Assembly: GCF_025666195.1 (NCBI RefSeq)
Contig: NZ_CP102592.1
Coordinates: forward strand, 3,410,001 to 3,474,000
Reading direction: 5' to 3'
Source: Xanthomonas sp. CFBP 8443
Lineage (GTDB): Bacteria > Pseudomonadota > Gammaproteobacteria > Xanthomonadales > Xanthomonadaceae
Length of the DNA stretch: 64,000 bases
The notes beneath the pieces were generated by a model. That model had not been told where the DNA came from. It did no database searches and saw only the letters and a list, made by a program, of their open reading frames with translations. The translations under genes were made by a program, and so were the position numbers. Shown here piece after piece: positions 44,059-53,363 of this stretch (positions within the stretch are counted from its first letter, which is position 1; each line of letters opens with the position of its first letter).

Positions 44059-44379
44059 ATGCGCTCGACCCTCCCGGAATTCCCGCCCCTGCCGCTGCAA
44101 CTGAGCGTGGAAGGCGACATGACCATCCGCCGTGCCGGCGAACTGAAGCCGTTGCTGCTGCCGGCGCTGGAGCATCCCGGCGGCCTGCAGCTGCAATTGC
44201 AGGCGGTCACCGAGATCGACGCCACCGGCGTGCAGCTGTTGCTGGCCACCCAGGCCGCGTTGCGCGCGCTGGGCCGGCCGTTCCGGCTCGACGGCTGCAG
44301 CGCGCCGGTCGACGACGCGCTCGACCTGCTCGGCCTGCGCGACACGCTCGCGCCCGGCACCAACGACATCTTGCATTGA
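44059..44379 (+). CDS. STAS domain protein (anti-anti-sigma-like)
   Basis: A 106-residue STAS protein, mostly one domain: LPLQLSVEGDMTIRRAGELK, LQLQLQAVTEIDATGVQLLL and the C-terminal LDLLGLRDTLAPG. The phosphorylatable serine position of SpoIIAA-type proteins is in EIDATGVQLL, where the usual D-S-x-G is D-A-T-G, so regulation by serine phosphorylation may be altered (Thr present). It is the first gene of the operon and ends 13 bp before cheA. STAS proteins are found at the head of several chemosensory clusters; the partner is unknown. Confidence 0.85.
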   Translation: MRSTLPEFPPLPLQLSVEGDMTIRRAGELKPLLLPALEHPGGLQLQLQAVTEIDATGVQLLLATQAALRALGRPFRLDGCSAPVDDALDLLGLRDTLAPGTNDILH

Positions 44380-44392
44380 TCGGCGCCACCCC

Positions 44393-46447
44393 ATGAATCT
44401 CGCTCAACTGCTGCAGACCTTCATCGCCGAGAGCCGCGACCTGCTCGAGGACATGGAACGCAACCTGCTGGAAGCCGAACGCGGCGAAGCCGGCCCCGAC
44501 GCGGTCAACGCCATCTTCCGCGCCGCGCATACCATCAAGGGCTCCGGCGGGCTGTTCGACCTGGCGCAACTGGTCGGCTTCACCCACGTCGTGGAAAGCG
44601 TGCTCGACCTGGTACGCGAGAACGCGGTGGCGCTGGACACCGAGCTGATCCAGCTGATGCTGGCCTGCTGCGACCACATCCGCGCGCTGGTGGAAGCGGC
44701 GGCCGGCGCCGACGCCGACGAAGCCGTGCTCGCCGCCGACGGCGCGCCGCTGCTGGCGCGCCTGCACACCTACCTGCAGCCGAGTGCCGCGCCGGCAGCC
44801 GCCACGGCCGCAGCCGCGACCGCGGCGCAGACCGGCTACTGGCGGATCTCGCTGCAGCTGTTCAGCGATGCGCTGCGCTTCGGCAACTCGCCGCTGCACC
44901 TGATCCGCTGCCTGCGCAGCCTGGGCACTCTGGAAGCGGTACGCACCCGCCACGAGCGCGTGCCGGCGCTGCCGGAGCTTGACCCGGAAGCGTGCTACCT
45001 GGGCTTCGACATCCTGCTGCGCTCCGATGCGCAGCAGGCCGCGATCGAGGACATCTTCGAATTCGTCCGCGACGACTGCGACCTGCAGGTGGTCGCGGTG
45101 GACCCGCACGGCGACGCCGCCAACCTGGAGCTGCCGTTGCTGGTCGCCGAGGCCGGCAGCCAGGCGCACGCCGACGACTTCGCCGGTTTCGACAGCCCCG
45201 CACCGGCCGCCGCGCCCGCGTCCGCATCCGTGGCGCCGCCCAAAGCCACCGCCACCGCTGCCGCCGCGGCACCCGCCGCCGCGCGCGCGCAGGACGGCGG
45301 CTCGATCCGTGTCGATGCCGACAAGCTCGACCGCATGATCGACCTGGTCGGCGAACTCATCATCGCCGTCGCCAGCACCGGCGCCAACGCGCAGCGCACC
45401 GGCGACGCGCAACTGCTCGAATCCACCTCGATCCTGGCCGGGCTGGTCGAGGACGTGCGCGAGAGCGCGCTGCAGCTGCGCATGGTCAAGATCGGCGGCA
45501 CCTTCAGCCGCTTCCACCGCGTGGTCCACGACGTGGCGCGCGAACTGGGCAAGGACATCGTGCTGGTGGTCAACGGCGAGGACACCGAGCTGGACAAGTC
45601 GGTGGTGGAAAAGATCGCCGATCCATTGACCCACCTGGTCCGCAACGCGATGGACCATGGCATCGAACCGGCCGAACTGCGCCGGGCGCGCGGCAAGCCG
45701 GAGCGCGGCACGGTGCGGCTCAACGCGTTCCACGATTCGGGCAGCATCGTCATCCAGATCAGCGACGACGGCGGCGGCCTGAACCGCGACAGGATCATGG
45801 CCAAGGCGCTGGAGCGCGGCCTGATCGAGCCCGGCCGCAGCCTGTCCGACCGCGAAGTGTTCGCGCTGATCTTCGAGCCGGGCTTCTCCACCGCCGAGAA
45901 GGTCACCAACCTGTCCGGCCGCGGCGTCGGCATGGACGTGGTCAAGCGCAACATCACCGCGCTGCGCGGCAGCGTGGACATCGCCAGCCAGCAGGACGTG
46001 GGCACCACCATCTCGGTGCGCCTGCCGTTGACCCTGGCGATCATCAACGGCTTCCAGGTCGGCGTCGGCAAATCGGTGTTCGTGGTGCCGCTGGACGTGG
46101 TCGAGGAGTGCGTGGAATTCGCGCCGAACTACCAGAGCGACTACATCGACCTGCGCGGCGGGGTGCTGCCGTACGTGCGCCTGCGCTCGCTGTTCGGCAT
46201 CGCCGGCGCGCCGCCGGCGCGCGAGAGCATCGTGGTGATCCGCCAGGGCGCGCAACGTTTCGGCCTGGTCGTGGACACGCTGCTGGGCGAATGGCAGACC
46301 GTGATCAAGCCGCTGGCCAAGGTGTTCGCCGGGGTCAAGGGCATCAGCGGGTCGAGCATCCTCGGCAGCGGCGGCGTTGCCCTGATCCTGGACGTGCCTT
46401 CGCTGCTGACCCAGGTGGAACCCGCCGCCGATTCGCTGGCGGCCTGA
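44393..46447 (+). CDS. cheA: Chemotaxis histidine kinase CheA
   Basis: A 684-residue CheA. The P1 Hpt domain has phospho-acceptor His46 in FRAAHTIKGSGGLFD. After an Ala-rich linker comes an unusual middle segment, residues about 140-245 (GYWRISLQLFSDALRFGNSP, CLRSLGTLEAVRTRHE), in place of a recognisable CheY-binding P2. Dimerisation P3 follows near 305, then the P4 ATPase with HLVRNAMDHGIEPAEL, SDDGGGLNRDRI and FSTAEKVTNLSGRGVGMDVV, and a CheW-like P5 domain. It passes phosphate to CheB (encoded at 53364) and to a CheY encoded elsewhere, and is bound to receptors through CheW. It is second in the operon. Confidence 0.95.
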   Translation: MNLAQLLQTFIAESRDLLEDMERNLLEAERGEAGPDAVNAIFRAAHTIKGSGGLFDLAQLVGFTHVVESVLDLVRENAVALDTELIQLMLACCDHIRALVEAAAGADADEAVLAADGAPLLARLHTYLQPSAAPAAATAAAATAAQTGYWRISLQLFSDALRFGNSPLHLIRCLRSLGTLEAVRTRHERVPALPELDPEACYLGFDILLRSDAQQAAIEDIFEFVRDDCDLQVVAVDPHGDAANLELPLLVAEAGSQAHADDFAGFDSPAPAAAPASASVAPPKATATAAAAAPAAARAQDGGSIRVDADKLDRMIDLVGELIIAVASTGANAQRTGDAQLLESTSILAGLVEDVRESALQLRMVKIGGTFSRFHRVVHDVARELGKDIVLVVNGEDTELDKSVVEKIADPLTHLVRNAMDHGIEPAELRRARGKPERGTVRLNAFHDSGSIVIQISDDGGGLNRDRIMAKALERGLIEPGRSLSDREVFALIFEPGFSTAEKVTNLSGRGVGMDVVKRNITALRGSVDIASQQDVGTTISVRLPLTLAIINGFQVGVGKSVFVVPLDVVEECVEFAPNYQSDYIDLRGGVLPYVRLRSLFGIAGAPPARESIVVIRQGAQRFGLVVDTLLGEWQTVIKPLAKVFAGVKGISGSSILGSGGVALILDVPSLLTQVEPAADSLAA

Positions 46448-46629
46448 CCGCCGCGCGCCGACACCCACCAGGAACCGCTGCCATGCCCCATCGCACCTCG
46501 TCGACCACGCCGGCAGCGGCACGGATCGACCAAGCCGTTCTCGCAACGGCCTGAACCAACGCCACTCCACCCAGCACCGGTCGCAAGACGCCTGGTGCCC
46601 GCCACTCAACCACGCACAGGTACGCCGGC

Positions 46630-48630
46630 ATGTCCAACTCTCTCTCGCTCTCTTCCAAGCTATGGATTGGCTTCGCCGTTGCCGTGCTGGTGCCGTTGGC
46701 GGCCAGCGCAACCGGCTTGGCACTGGCGCTGCCGCCCGGCCAGGTGCTGGCGCTGGCGATCGCCGCGGCGGCGGTCGGCGCCGCAGTGCTCGGCTACGCG
46801 GTCTTCGCCGCCGCGCGCTCGCTGCGGATCGCCCTGGCTGCCCTCGCGCGCTTCGCCCGTGGCGATTTCGACGTGGTGATGCCCACGGTGCGCAGCGACC
46901 AGGCCTGCGAAATCCTGCTGGCGCTGCGCCAGGTGCAGGGCGGCGTGCGCCTGCTCGGGAGCGAGATCCAGCGCATGACGCACGAGCACGATGCCGGCGA
47001 CATCGACGTGGTCATCGACAGCCAGCGCTTCGACGGCGAGTTCCGCACCATCGCCGAGGGCATCAACCATATGGTCGGCGCCCACATCGCGACCAAGAAA
47101 AAGGCCATGGCCTGCATCGCCGAATTCGGCCGCGGCAATTTCCAGGCGCCGCTGGAGAGCTTCCCCGGCAAGAAGGCCTTCATCAACGACACCATCGAGC
47201 AGGTGCGCCGCAACCTGCTGGGCCTGATCACGCAGATGAACCACATGTCCGCCGAGCACGACGCCGGCGACATCGACGTGAGCATCGACAGCACCCGCTT
47301 CGACGGCGACTTCCGCAGCATGGCCGACGGCATCAACCGCATGGTCGCCGGGCATATCGCGGTCAAGAAGCAGGCCATGGCCTGTATCGCCGAGTTCGGC
47401 CGCGGCAACTTCGATGCGCCGCTGGACCGCTTCCCGGGCAAGAAGGCGTTCATCAACGACACCGTCGAGCAGGTGCGTACCAATCTGCGCGCGCTGATCC
47501 GCGACACCGACCTGCTGGTCAGCGCGGCCGGCGCCGGGCGCCTGGACGTGCGCGCCGACGCCAGCCTGCATCACGGCGACTTCCGCCGCATCGTCGATGG
47601 CGTCAACCAGACCCTGGATACGCTGATCGGCCCGCTCAACGAAGTGCGCGAGGTGCTCAAGGCGGTCGAGGACGGCGACCTGACCCGCACCGCCGACAGC
47701 GCCTGCCAGGGCCAGCTGAAGGAGCTGTGCGACAGCATCAATGCCACCGTCGCGCGCCTGGCACAGGTGGTCGCCGAGGTCAACGTCAATGCCGAGGCGC
47801 TGGCCAGCGCCTCGGAGGAAGTCAGCGCCACCGCGCAGTCGCTGAGCCATGCCGCCAGCGAGCAGGCCGCGGGCGTGGAGGAAACCAGCGCGGCGCTGGA
47901 GCAGATGAGCGCCTCCATCGCGCAGAACACCGAGAACGCCAAGGTCACCGACGGCATGGCGGCCAAGGCGGCACGCGAGGCCAGCGAGGGCGGCGAGGCG
48001 GTGCGCTCCACCGTGGCGGCGATGAAGCAGATCGCGCAGAAGATCGGCATCATCGACGACATCGCCTACCAGACCAACCTGCTGGCGCTGAACGCGGCGA
48101 TCGAGGCGGCGCGCGCTGGCGAGCACGGCAAGGGCTTTGCGGTGGTCGCCGCGGAAGTGCGCAAGCTGGCCGAGCGCAGCCAGGTCGCCGCGCAGGAGAT
48201 CGGCGACGTCGCCATCTCCAGCGTCGAGCTGGCCGAGAACGCCGGCAAGCTGCTCGACCAGATGGTGCCGTCGATCCGGCGCACCTCCGACCTGGTGCAG
48301 GAGATCACCGCCGCCTCCGAGGAACAGACCTCCGGCGTCGGCCAGATCAACGCCGCGGTCGGCCAGCTCAACCAGACCACCCAGCAGGCCGCGTCCAACT
48401 CCGAGGAGCTGGCCGCCACCGCCGAGGAGATGAGCAGCCAGGCCGAGCAGCTGCAGCAGCTGATGAGCTTCTTCCGCACCAGCCAGGCGCCGGTGTTGCG
48501 ACGCGCGCCGGCGACGGCGCGCAAGGCCGCAAAGCCGTCCGCCGCGCAGCGCTCGCGCTCGTTCACCTATGGCGATAGCGGCCTGGCGCTGGTGTCGGCG
48601 CCGGACGAAGCGCATTTCGACAGCTTCTGA
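46630..48630 (+). CDS. Methyl-accepting chemotaxis protein without periplasmic sensor, poly-HAMP
   Basis: A 666-residue receptor. Two helices (residues about 10-32 and 40-62) are separated by only a few residues, so there is no periplasmic ligand domain. After the first HAMP, a 90-residue unit occurs twice in tandem ([13 protein letters not shown]...; [13 protein letters not shown]..., 270 bp apart at 46984 and 47254), followed by further HAMP-like units ([23 protein letters not shown]). The signalling domain has the hairpin tip [20 protein letters not shown]. The C-terminus is a linker and the short tail PDEAHFDSF. Input is probably cytoplasmic. It is 182 bp after cheA and 85 bp before the next receptor. 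Confidence 0.92.
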   Translation: MSNSLSLSSKLWIGFAVAVLVPLAASATGLALALPPGQVLALAIAAAAVGAAVLGYAVFAAARSLRIALAALARFARGDFDVVMPTVRSDQACEILLALRQVQGGVRLLGSEIQRMTHEHDAGDIDVVIDSQRFDGEFRTIAEGINHMVGAHIATKKKAMACIAEFGRGNFQAPLESFPGKKAFINDTIEQVRRNLLGLITQMNHMSAEHDAGDIDVSIDSTRFDGDFRSMADGINRMVAGHIAVKKQAMACIAEFGRGNFDAPLDRFPGKKAFINDTVEQVRTNLRALIRDTDLLVSAAGAGRLDVRADASLHHGDFRRIVDGVNQTLDTLIGPLNEVREVLKAVEDGDLTRTADSACQGQLKELCDSINATVARLAQVVAEVNVNAEALASASEEVSATAQSLSHAASEQAAGVEETSAALEQMSASIAQNTENAKVTDGMAAKAAREASEGGEAVRSTVAAMKQIAQKIGIIDDIAYQTNLLALNAAIEAARAGEHGKGFAVVAAEVRKLAERSQVAAQEIGDVAISSVELAENAGKLLDQMVPSIRRTSDLVQEITAASEEQTSGVGQINAAVGQLNQTTQQAASNSEELAATAEEMSSQAEQLQQLMSFFRTSQAPVLRRAPATARKAAKPSAAQRSRSFTYGDSGLALVSAPDEAHFDSF

Positions 48631-48715
48631 ACGATCGCGGCGCACTGCCTGCAGTCCATCCCCAATGCCACCGCGCCGCGGACGGCTCGCATTTCATCCT
48701 CAAGAGATCACGCCC

Positions 48716-50653
48716 GTGTTCGCCAACATGAAAATCGGTACGAGAATCGGCCTGGGCTTCGCCCTGGTCCTGCTGTTGATGCTTGGCATGGGCGTGTTCG
48801 CCACCGACAAGCTGGCCCAGGTCAACCAGTCCTCGACCGACATGGCCGAGAACTGGATGCCCAGCATCCGCTACGTGCAGCAGATGAACACCAACACCTC
48901 CGACCTGCGCGTGGCCGAACTGCAGCACGTGGTCAGCGAGCGTCCGGAGGAAATGGCCAAGCTCGATCACGCGATGGAGCAGATCCTGGCGGAGTACGCG
49001 AGCAATCGCGACCGCTATCTCAAGCTGATCTCCTCGCCTGAGGAAAAGGCCGACTACGACGACTTCGCGCGCAAGTTCGACGAATACCTGGCGCTGCACA
49101 AGCAGGTGCTGCAGCTGTCGCGCGAGCTCAAGACCAGCGAAGCGATGGCGCTGATGAACGGCCGGCAGCAGACCTTGTTCGACGATTCCTCGGCGATCCT
49201 GGACAAGCTGGTCGAGATCAACGTCAAGGGCGGCGAAGCCGCCAGCGCGCAGGGCGATGCGCTGTACGCCAGCGCGCGCAGCTGGATCATCGCGGTCATT
49301 GCGGCGTGCGTGCTGCTCGGCGCCGGCATCTCGGTGTTCATCGTGCGCGGGCTGATGCGCCTGCTCGGCGGCGAACCGGCCTACGTGGCCGAGATCGCCA
49401 ACAAGGTGGCGCAAGGCGATCTCGCGCTGGACGTGAAGATCGGCGCCAACGACGGCGGCAGCGCGCTGTATGCGATGCGCAGCATGGTCGAGCGGTTGAA
49501 GCTGGTGATCGACGGCCAGCGCCGCGTGGTCCTGGCCGCCAACCGCGGCGACTTTTCCGAGCGGATCGCCCTGGACGGCCTGGCCGGTTTCCAGCGCGAG
49601 ATGGGCCAGGGTCTGAACGACCTGGTCGACACCACCGGCAACAGCATCCAGGACGTGGTGCGGGTGATGAGCGCGCTGTCCGACGGCGACCTGACCCAGA
49701 GCATCGACAAGCCCTACGACGGCGCCTACGCGGAGATGAAGAACTACGTCAACGACACCATCGCGCGCCTGTCGCAGGTGGTCAGCGAGGTCAACGGCAG
49801 CGCCGAAGCGCTGGCCAGCGCGTCGGAGGAAGTCAGCGCCACCGCGCAGTCGCTGAGCCAGGCGGCCAGCGAGCAGGCGGCCGGGGTCGAGGAGACCAGC
49901 GCCTCGATCGAGCAGATGACCGCCTCGATCGCGCAGAACACCGAGAACGCCAAGGTCACCGACGGCATGGCCAGCAAGGCCTCCAACCAGGCGCTGGACG
50001 GCGGCGAATCGGTCCGCGCCACGGTGCAGGCGATGAAGCAGATCGCGCAGAAGATCGGCATCATCGACGACATCGCCTACCAGACCAACCTGCTCGCGCT
50101 CAACGCGGCGATCGAAGCGGCGCGTGCCGGCGAGCACGGCAAGGGCTTTGCCGTCGTCGCCGCGGAAGTGCGCAAGCTGGCCGAGCGCAGCCAGGTCGCC
50201 GCGCAGGAGATCGGCGACGTCGCCAGCTCCAGCGTCGAGCTCGCCGAGAACGCCGGCAAGCTGTTGGACGAGATGGTGCCCTCGATCAAGCGCACCTCCG
50301 ACCTGGTGCAGGAGATCACCGCCGCCTCCGAGGAACAGGCCTCCGGCGTCGCCCAGATCAACACCGCGGTCGGCCAGCTCAACCAGACCACCCAGCAGGC
50401 CGCATCCAACTCCGAGGAGCTGGCCGCCACCGCCGAGGAGATGAGCGGCCAGGCCGAGCAGCTGCAGCAGCTGATGAGCTTCTTCAAGCTCGCCGGCGCG
50501 GCGCCGGTGCGCCGCGCCGCGGCCGCGACCGGGCGCAAGCCGCCGCAGCAGCCCGCGCGTACCGCGGCCCGCAAGCCGTTCGTGCGTTTCGCCGAGAGCC
50601 AGCTCGCGCTGGCCGGCGATGCGCCGGACGAAGCCCATTTCGACAGCTTCTGA
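48716..50653 (+). CDS. Methyl-accepting chemotaxis protein with 4-helix-bundle sensor
   Basis: A 645-residue receptor. TM1 is near residues 10-28 ([17 protein letters not shown]), the periplasmic four-helix bundle (4HB_MCP) covers about 30-190, and TM2 is near 190-210 ([20 protein letters not shown]), followed by HAMP units and a signalling domain nearly identical in DNA to the neighbour ([20 protein letters not shown]). The tail is PDEAHFDSF. The GTG at 48716 is preferred because AAGAGAT lies 7 bp upstream; the ATG at 48728 is the alternative and gives the common N-terminus MKIGTRIG. It precedes cheW by 9 bp. Confidence 0.93.
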   Translation: MFANMKIGTRIGLGFALVLLLMLGMGVFATDKLAQVNQSSTDMAENWMPSIRYVQQMNTNTSDLRVAELQHVVSERPEEMAKLDHAMEQILAEYASNRDRYLKLISSPEEKADYDDFARKFDEYLALHKQVLQLSRELKTSEAMALMNGRQQTLFDDSSAILDKLVEINVKGGEAASAQGDALYASARSWIIAVIAACVLLGAGISVFIVRGLMRLLGGEPAYVAEIANKVAQGDLALDVKIGANDGGSALYAMRSMVERLKLVIDGQRRVVLAANRGDFSERIALDGLAGFQREMGQGLNDLVDTTGNSIQDVVRVMSALSDGDLTQSIDKPYDGAYAEMKNYVNDTIARLSQVVSEVNGSAEALASASEEVSATAQSLSQAASEQAAGVEETSASIEQMTASIAQNTENAKVTDGMASKASNQALDGGESVRATVQAMKQIAQKIGIIDDIAYQTNLLALNAAIEAARAGEHGKGFAVVAAEVRKLAERSQVAAQEIGDVASSSVELAENAGKLLDEMVPSIKRTSDLVQEITAASEEQASGVAQINTAVGQLNQTTQQAASNSEELAATAEEMSGQAEQLQQLMSFFKLAGAAPVRRAAAATGRKPPQQPARTAARKPFVRFAESQLALAGDAPDEAHFDSF

Positions 50654-50662
50654 GGACAGGCC

Positions 50663-51196
50663 ATGACCGCTCACGCATCCTCCGCGCCGTCCGGCGGCAC
50701 CGACCTGGCGCCGGACCAGTTCCTGACCTTCCTGCTCGGCAAGGAAATGTTCGGGGTCGGCATCCTCGGCATCAAGGAAATCATCGAGTACCGCACGCCG
50801 ACCGACGTGCCGATGATGCCGCCGGCATTGCGCGGGGTCATCAACCTGCGCGGCGCGGTGGTGCCGGTGGTGGACCTGCAGCAGCGCTTCGGCCGCGCCG
50901 CCAGCGACGTCACCAAGCGCACCTGCATCGTCATCGTCGAAGTCGCCAACGGCAACGAACGCCAGGTGCTGGGGCTGCAGGTGGATGCGGTCAGCGAAGT
51001 GCTGGAGATCGCCGCCGCCGACATCGCCCCGGCCCCGGCCTTCGGCGCCGGCATCCGCCGCGAGTTCATCCACGGCATGGGCAAGGTCGGCGAGCGCTTC
51101 GTGATCCTGCTCGATGCCGATGCCGCGCTGTCCACCCAGGAGTTCGTCGCCATGGCCGGCATCGCGCCGGACGTCGAGGCGGGCGTGGCCGCCTGA
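50663..51196 (+). CDS. cheW: Chemotaxis coupling protein CheW
   Basis: A 177-residue CheW domain protein that joins the receptors to CheA. Motifs are DQFLTFLLGKEMFGVGILGI, the receptor-binding TPTDVPMMPPALRGVINLRG and AVVPVVDLQQRFG, and the C-terminal LGLQVDAVSEVLEIAAADI. The N-terminal 18 residues are Ser/Ala-rich. It starts 9 bp after the second receptor gene, and the REC-EAL gene follows after 62 bp. Confidence 0.95.
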   Translation: MTAHASSAPSGGTDLAPDQFLTFLLGKEMFGVGILGIKEIIEYRTPTDVPMMPPALRGVINLRGAVVPVVDLQQRFGRAASDVTKRTCIVIVEVANGNERQVLGLQVDAVSEVLEIAAADIAPAPAFGAGIRREFIHGMGKVGERFVILLDADAALSTQEFVAMAGIAPDVEAGVAA

Positions 51197-51258
51197 GTTC
51201 ACCGCATGGCGTGGCGCATCGCGCCGCGTCCAGCCCTTGTCCACCGGACGGAGTCCGC

Positions 51259-52512
51259 ATGTCGCTCGTTCACGAAACCGCCACGCTCAGCCACTTCGGG
51301 ACCGTCCTGGTCGTCGACGACAGCCAGGTCCAGTGCGAACACGCGCTGGCGCTGTGCCTGCGGCTGGGCGCGGTGGCGGTGGAAGGCGTGCACGACGGCC
51401 ATGCCGCGCTGGCGCGGGTGATCCAGGGACCGGCGCCGGGACTGCTGATCGTGGACCTGGAAATGCCCGGCATGGACGGCGTGCAGCTGCTCGACGCGCT
51501 GGCCCGCTGCAACGTGCGCGTGCCGATCGTGGTCGCCTCGCAACGCGGCGCGGCGCTGATCGATTCGGTGCTGCAGGTCGGCCGCGCCAACGGCCTGCAG
51601 GTGCTGGCGGGGCTGGAGAAGCCGCTGCGCGCCGCCGAGCTCGGCACCGCCCTGCAGGCCAATCCGCCGCCGGCGCCGGCAGCGCGCAACGACGCCAACC
51701 TGGACGGCGCCACCGACGCGGCGATGCTGCGCGAGGCGCTGCGCCGCAGCGACATCGAAGTGGCGTACCAGCCCAAGGTGGACATGCGCAGCGGCCAGGT
51801 CAGCGGCGTGGAAGCGCTGGCGCGCTGGCGGCATCCGCTCAACGGGCAGATCGCGCCGGACCGCTTCATCGCCCTGGCCGAACGCGAAGGCCTGATCCAT
51901 ACGCTGACCGCCAGCGTCGCCGACCAGGCGATGGCGCGGCTGGCGACCTGGAAGCAATCCGGCTTCCGCCTGACCCTGGCGATCAACCTGTCGCCCTGCC
52001 TGCTGCAGGACCCGGGATTGCTCGACGAACTGCACAGCCAACTGCATCGGCACGGTCTGGTGCCGGCCGACGTGATCCTGGAGATCACCGAAAGCTCGCT
52101 GGTCGAGGCCAGCGCGCTGGGCATGCTGGCGCGGCTGCGGCTGCAGGGTTTCGGCCTGTCGCTGGACGACTACGGCACCGGCTTTTCCTCATTGCAGCAG
52201 CTGACCCGCATCCCCTTCACCGAACTGAAGATCGACCGCATCTTCGTGCACGACGCGCACCGCAGCCGCAATCTGCGCACCGTGCTGGAATCGGCGTTGG
52301 GCATGGCCCAGCGGCTGGGCCTGAGCACCGTCGCCGAAGGCATCGAAACGGTCGAGGACTGGCAACTGCTGCAGGAACTTGGCTGCGACCTCGGCCAGGG
52401 CTACCTGCTGGCGCGGCCGATGGGCGGCGGCGCGCTGAACACCTGGCTGCTCGAGCACCAGGCGCGGCTGCGCGAACACGGACCCACTTCGGCGCAAGCG
52501 CCGCATCACTGA
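51259..52512 (+). CDS. Response regulator with EAL cyclic-di-GMP phosphodiesterase domain
   Basis: A 417-residue REC-EAL protein. The receiver covers residues 14-130 with LVVDDSQVQCE and phospho-acceptor Asp66 in LLIVDLEMPGMDG. The EAL domain covers about 150-400 and looks catalytically complete: EALARWRHP, NLSPC, the EITES glutamate, DDYGTGFSS, KIDRIFV, AEGIETVED and the glutamine in LGQGYLLARP. It should degrade c-di-GMP under CheA-type phosphorylation. Its place between cheW and cheR ties c-di-GMP turnover to the chemosensory pathway. The ATG at 51259 follows a GACGGAG ribosome binding site; the frame extends further upstream through the receptors but is unrelated there. Confidence 0.93.
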   Translation: MSLVHETATLSHFGTVLVVDDSQVQCEHALALCLRLGAVAVEGVHDGHAALARVIQGPAPGLLIVDLEMPGMDGVQLLDALARCNVRVPIVVASQRGAALIDSVLQVGRANGLQVLAGLEKPLRAAELGTALQANPPPAPAARNDANLDGATDAAMLREALRRSDIEVAYQPKVDMRSGQVSGVEALARWRHPLNGQIAPDRFIALAEREGLIHTLTASVADQAMARLATWKQSGFRLTLAINLSPCLLQDPGLLDELHSQLHRHGLVPADVILEITESSLVEASALGMLARLRLQGFGLSLDDYGTGFSSLQQLTRIPFTELKIDRIFVHDAHRSRNLRTVLESALGMAQRLGLSTVAEGIETVEDWQLLQELGCDLGQGYLLARPMGGGALNTWLLEHQARLREHGPTSAQAPHH

Positions 52513-52525
52513 CACGCGGACCATC

Positions 52526-53332
52526 ATGACCAGTACCGCCACCATCACCGAGCAGGAATTCGGCAGATTCCAGCGCTTCATCTTCGACGCCGCCGGCATC
52601 ACCATCTCCCCGGCCAAGAAGGCGATGCTGTGCGGGCGCCTGGGCAAGCGCCTGAAGGCGCACTCGCTGCAGACCTACACCCAGTATCTGAAACTGCTGG
52701 AAAGCCGCGAAGGCAGCGCCGAGGTGCAGACCGCGATCGACCTGCTGACCACCAACGAGACCTATTTCTTCCGCGAGCCCAAGCACTTCGACCTGCTGCG
52801 CCGGCTGGCCGGCGAGCACAAGGGCAGCGCGCCGTTCCGCAGCTGGAGCGCGGCCAGTTCCAGCGGCGAGGAGGCCTACAGCATGGCGATGGTGCTCGAC
52901 GACGCGCTGCAGGGACGCGCCTACGAAGTGGTCGGCACCGACATCAGCACCCGCGTGCTGGAAAAGGCGCGCACCGGCCACTATCCGCTGCAGCGCATCG
53001 AGCACATGCCGCCGGCGCTGCTCAAGCGCTACTGTCTGAAGGGCCGCGGCGAATACGAGGGCAGCCTGCTGATCGACCGCAAGCTGCGCGACAACGTGCG
53101 CTTCCTGCACGCCAACCTCAATGCGTCGCTGCCCAACCTCGGCCAGTTCGACGTGATCTTCCTGCGCAACGTGATGATCTACTTCAACGGCCAGACCAAG
53201 CGCGAAGTGGTCGCGCGGGTGCTGTCCACGCTCAAGCGCGGCGGCATCTTCTGCATCGGCCACTCGGAAAGCCTCAACGACATCAACAACGAAGTCGTGC
53301 AGGTGGCGCCGTCGGTGTATCGCAAACCATGA
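52526..53332 (+). CDS. cheR: Chemotaxis receptor methyltransferase CheR
   Basis: A 268-residue SAM-dependent methyltransferase. The N-terminal helical domain includes [20 protein letters not shown] and [23 protein letters not shown] binding is at [19 protein letters not shown] and [18 protein letters not shown], and [18 protein letters not shown] follows. It adds methyl groups to the two receptors, opposite to CheB. It starts 13 bp after the REC-EAL gene and precedes cheB by 31 bp. Normal length. Confidence 0.95.
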   Translation: MTSTATITEQEFGRFQRFIFDAAGITISPAKKAMLCGRLGKRLKAHSLQTYTQYLKLLESREGSAEVQTAIDLLTTNETYFFREPKHFDLLRRLAGEHKGSAPFRSWSAASSSGEEAYSMAMVLDDALQGRAYEVVGTDISTRVLEKARTGHYPLQRIEHMPPALLKRYCLKGRGEYEGSLLIDRKLRDNVRFLHANLNASLPNLGQFDVIFLRNVMIYFNGQTKREVVARVLSTLKRGGIFCIGHSESLNDINNEVVQVAPSVYRKP

Positions 53333-53363
53333 GCGCCACTGCGGCCTCCCAAAGGAACGACCG

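Noticed and set aside
48563..51244. An 893-codon minus-strand frame opposite the second receptor and cheW
   Set aside because: No family features; the plus strand encodes the complete receptor and CheW. Repeated Gly/Asp/Leu strings mirror the repeated signalling domain.
49306..51258. An extension of the REC-EAL frame upstream through the receptor
   Set aside because: The upstream part is the out-of-phase shadow of the receptor and cheW; the receiver domain starts right after the ATG at 51259 with its own ribosome binding site.
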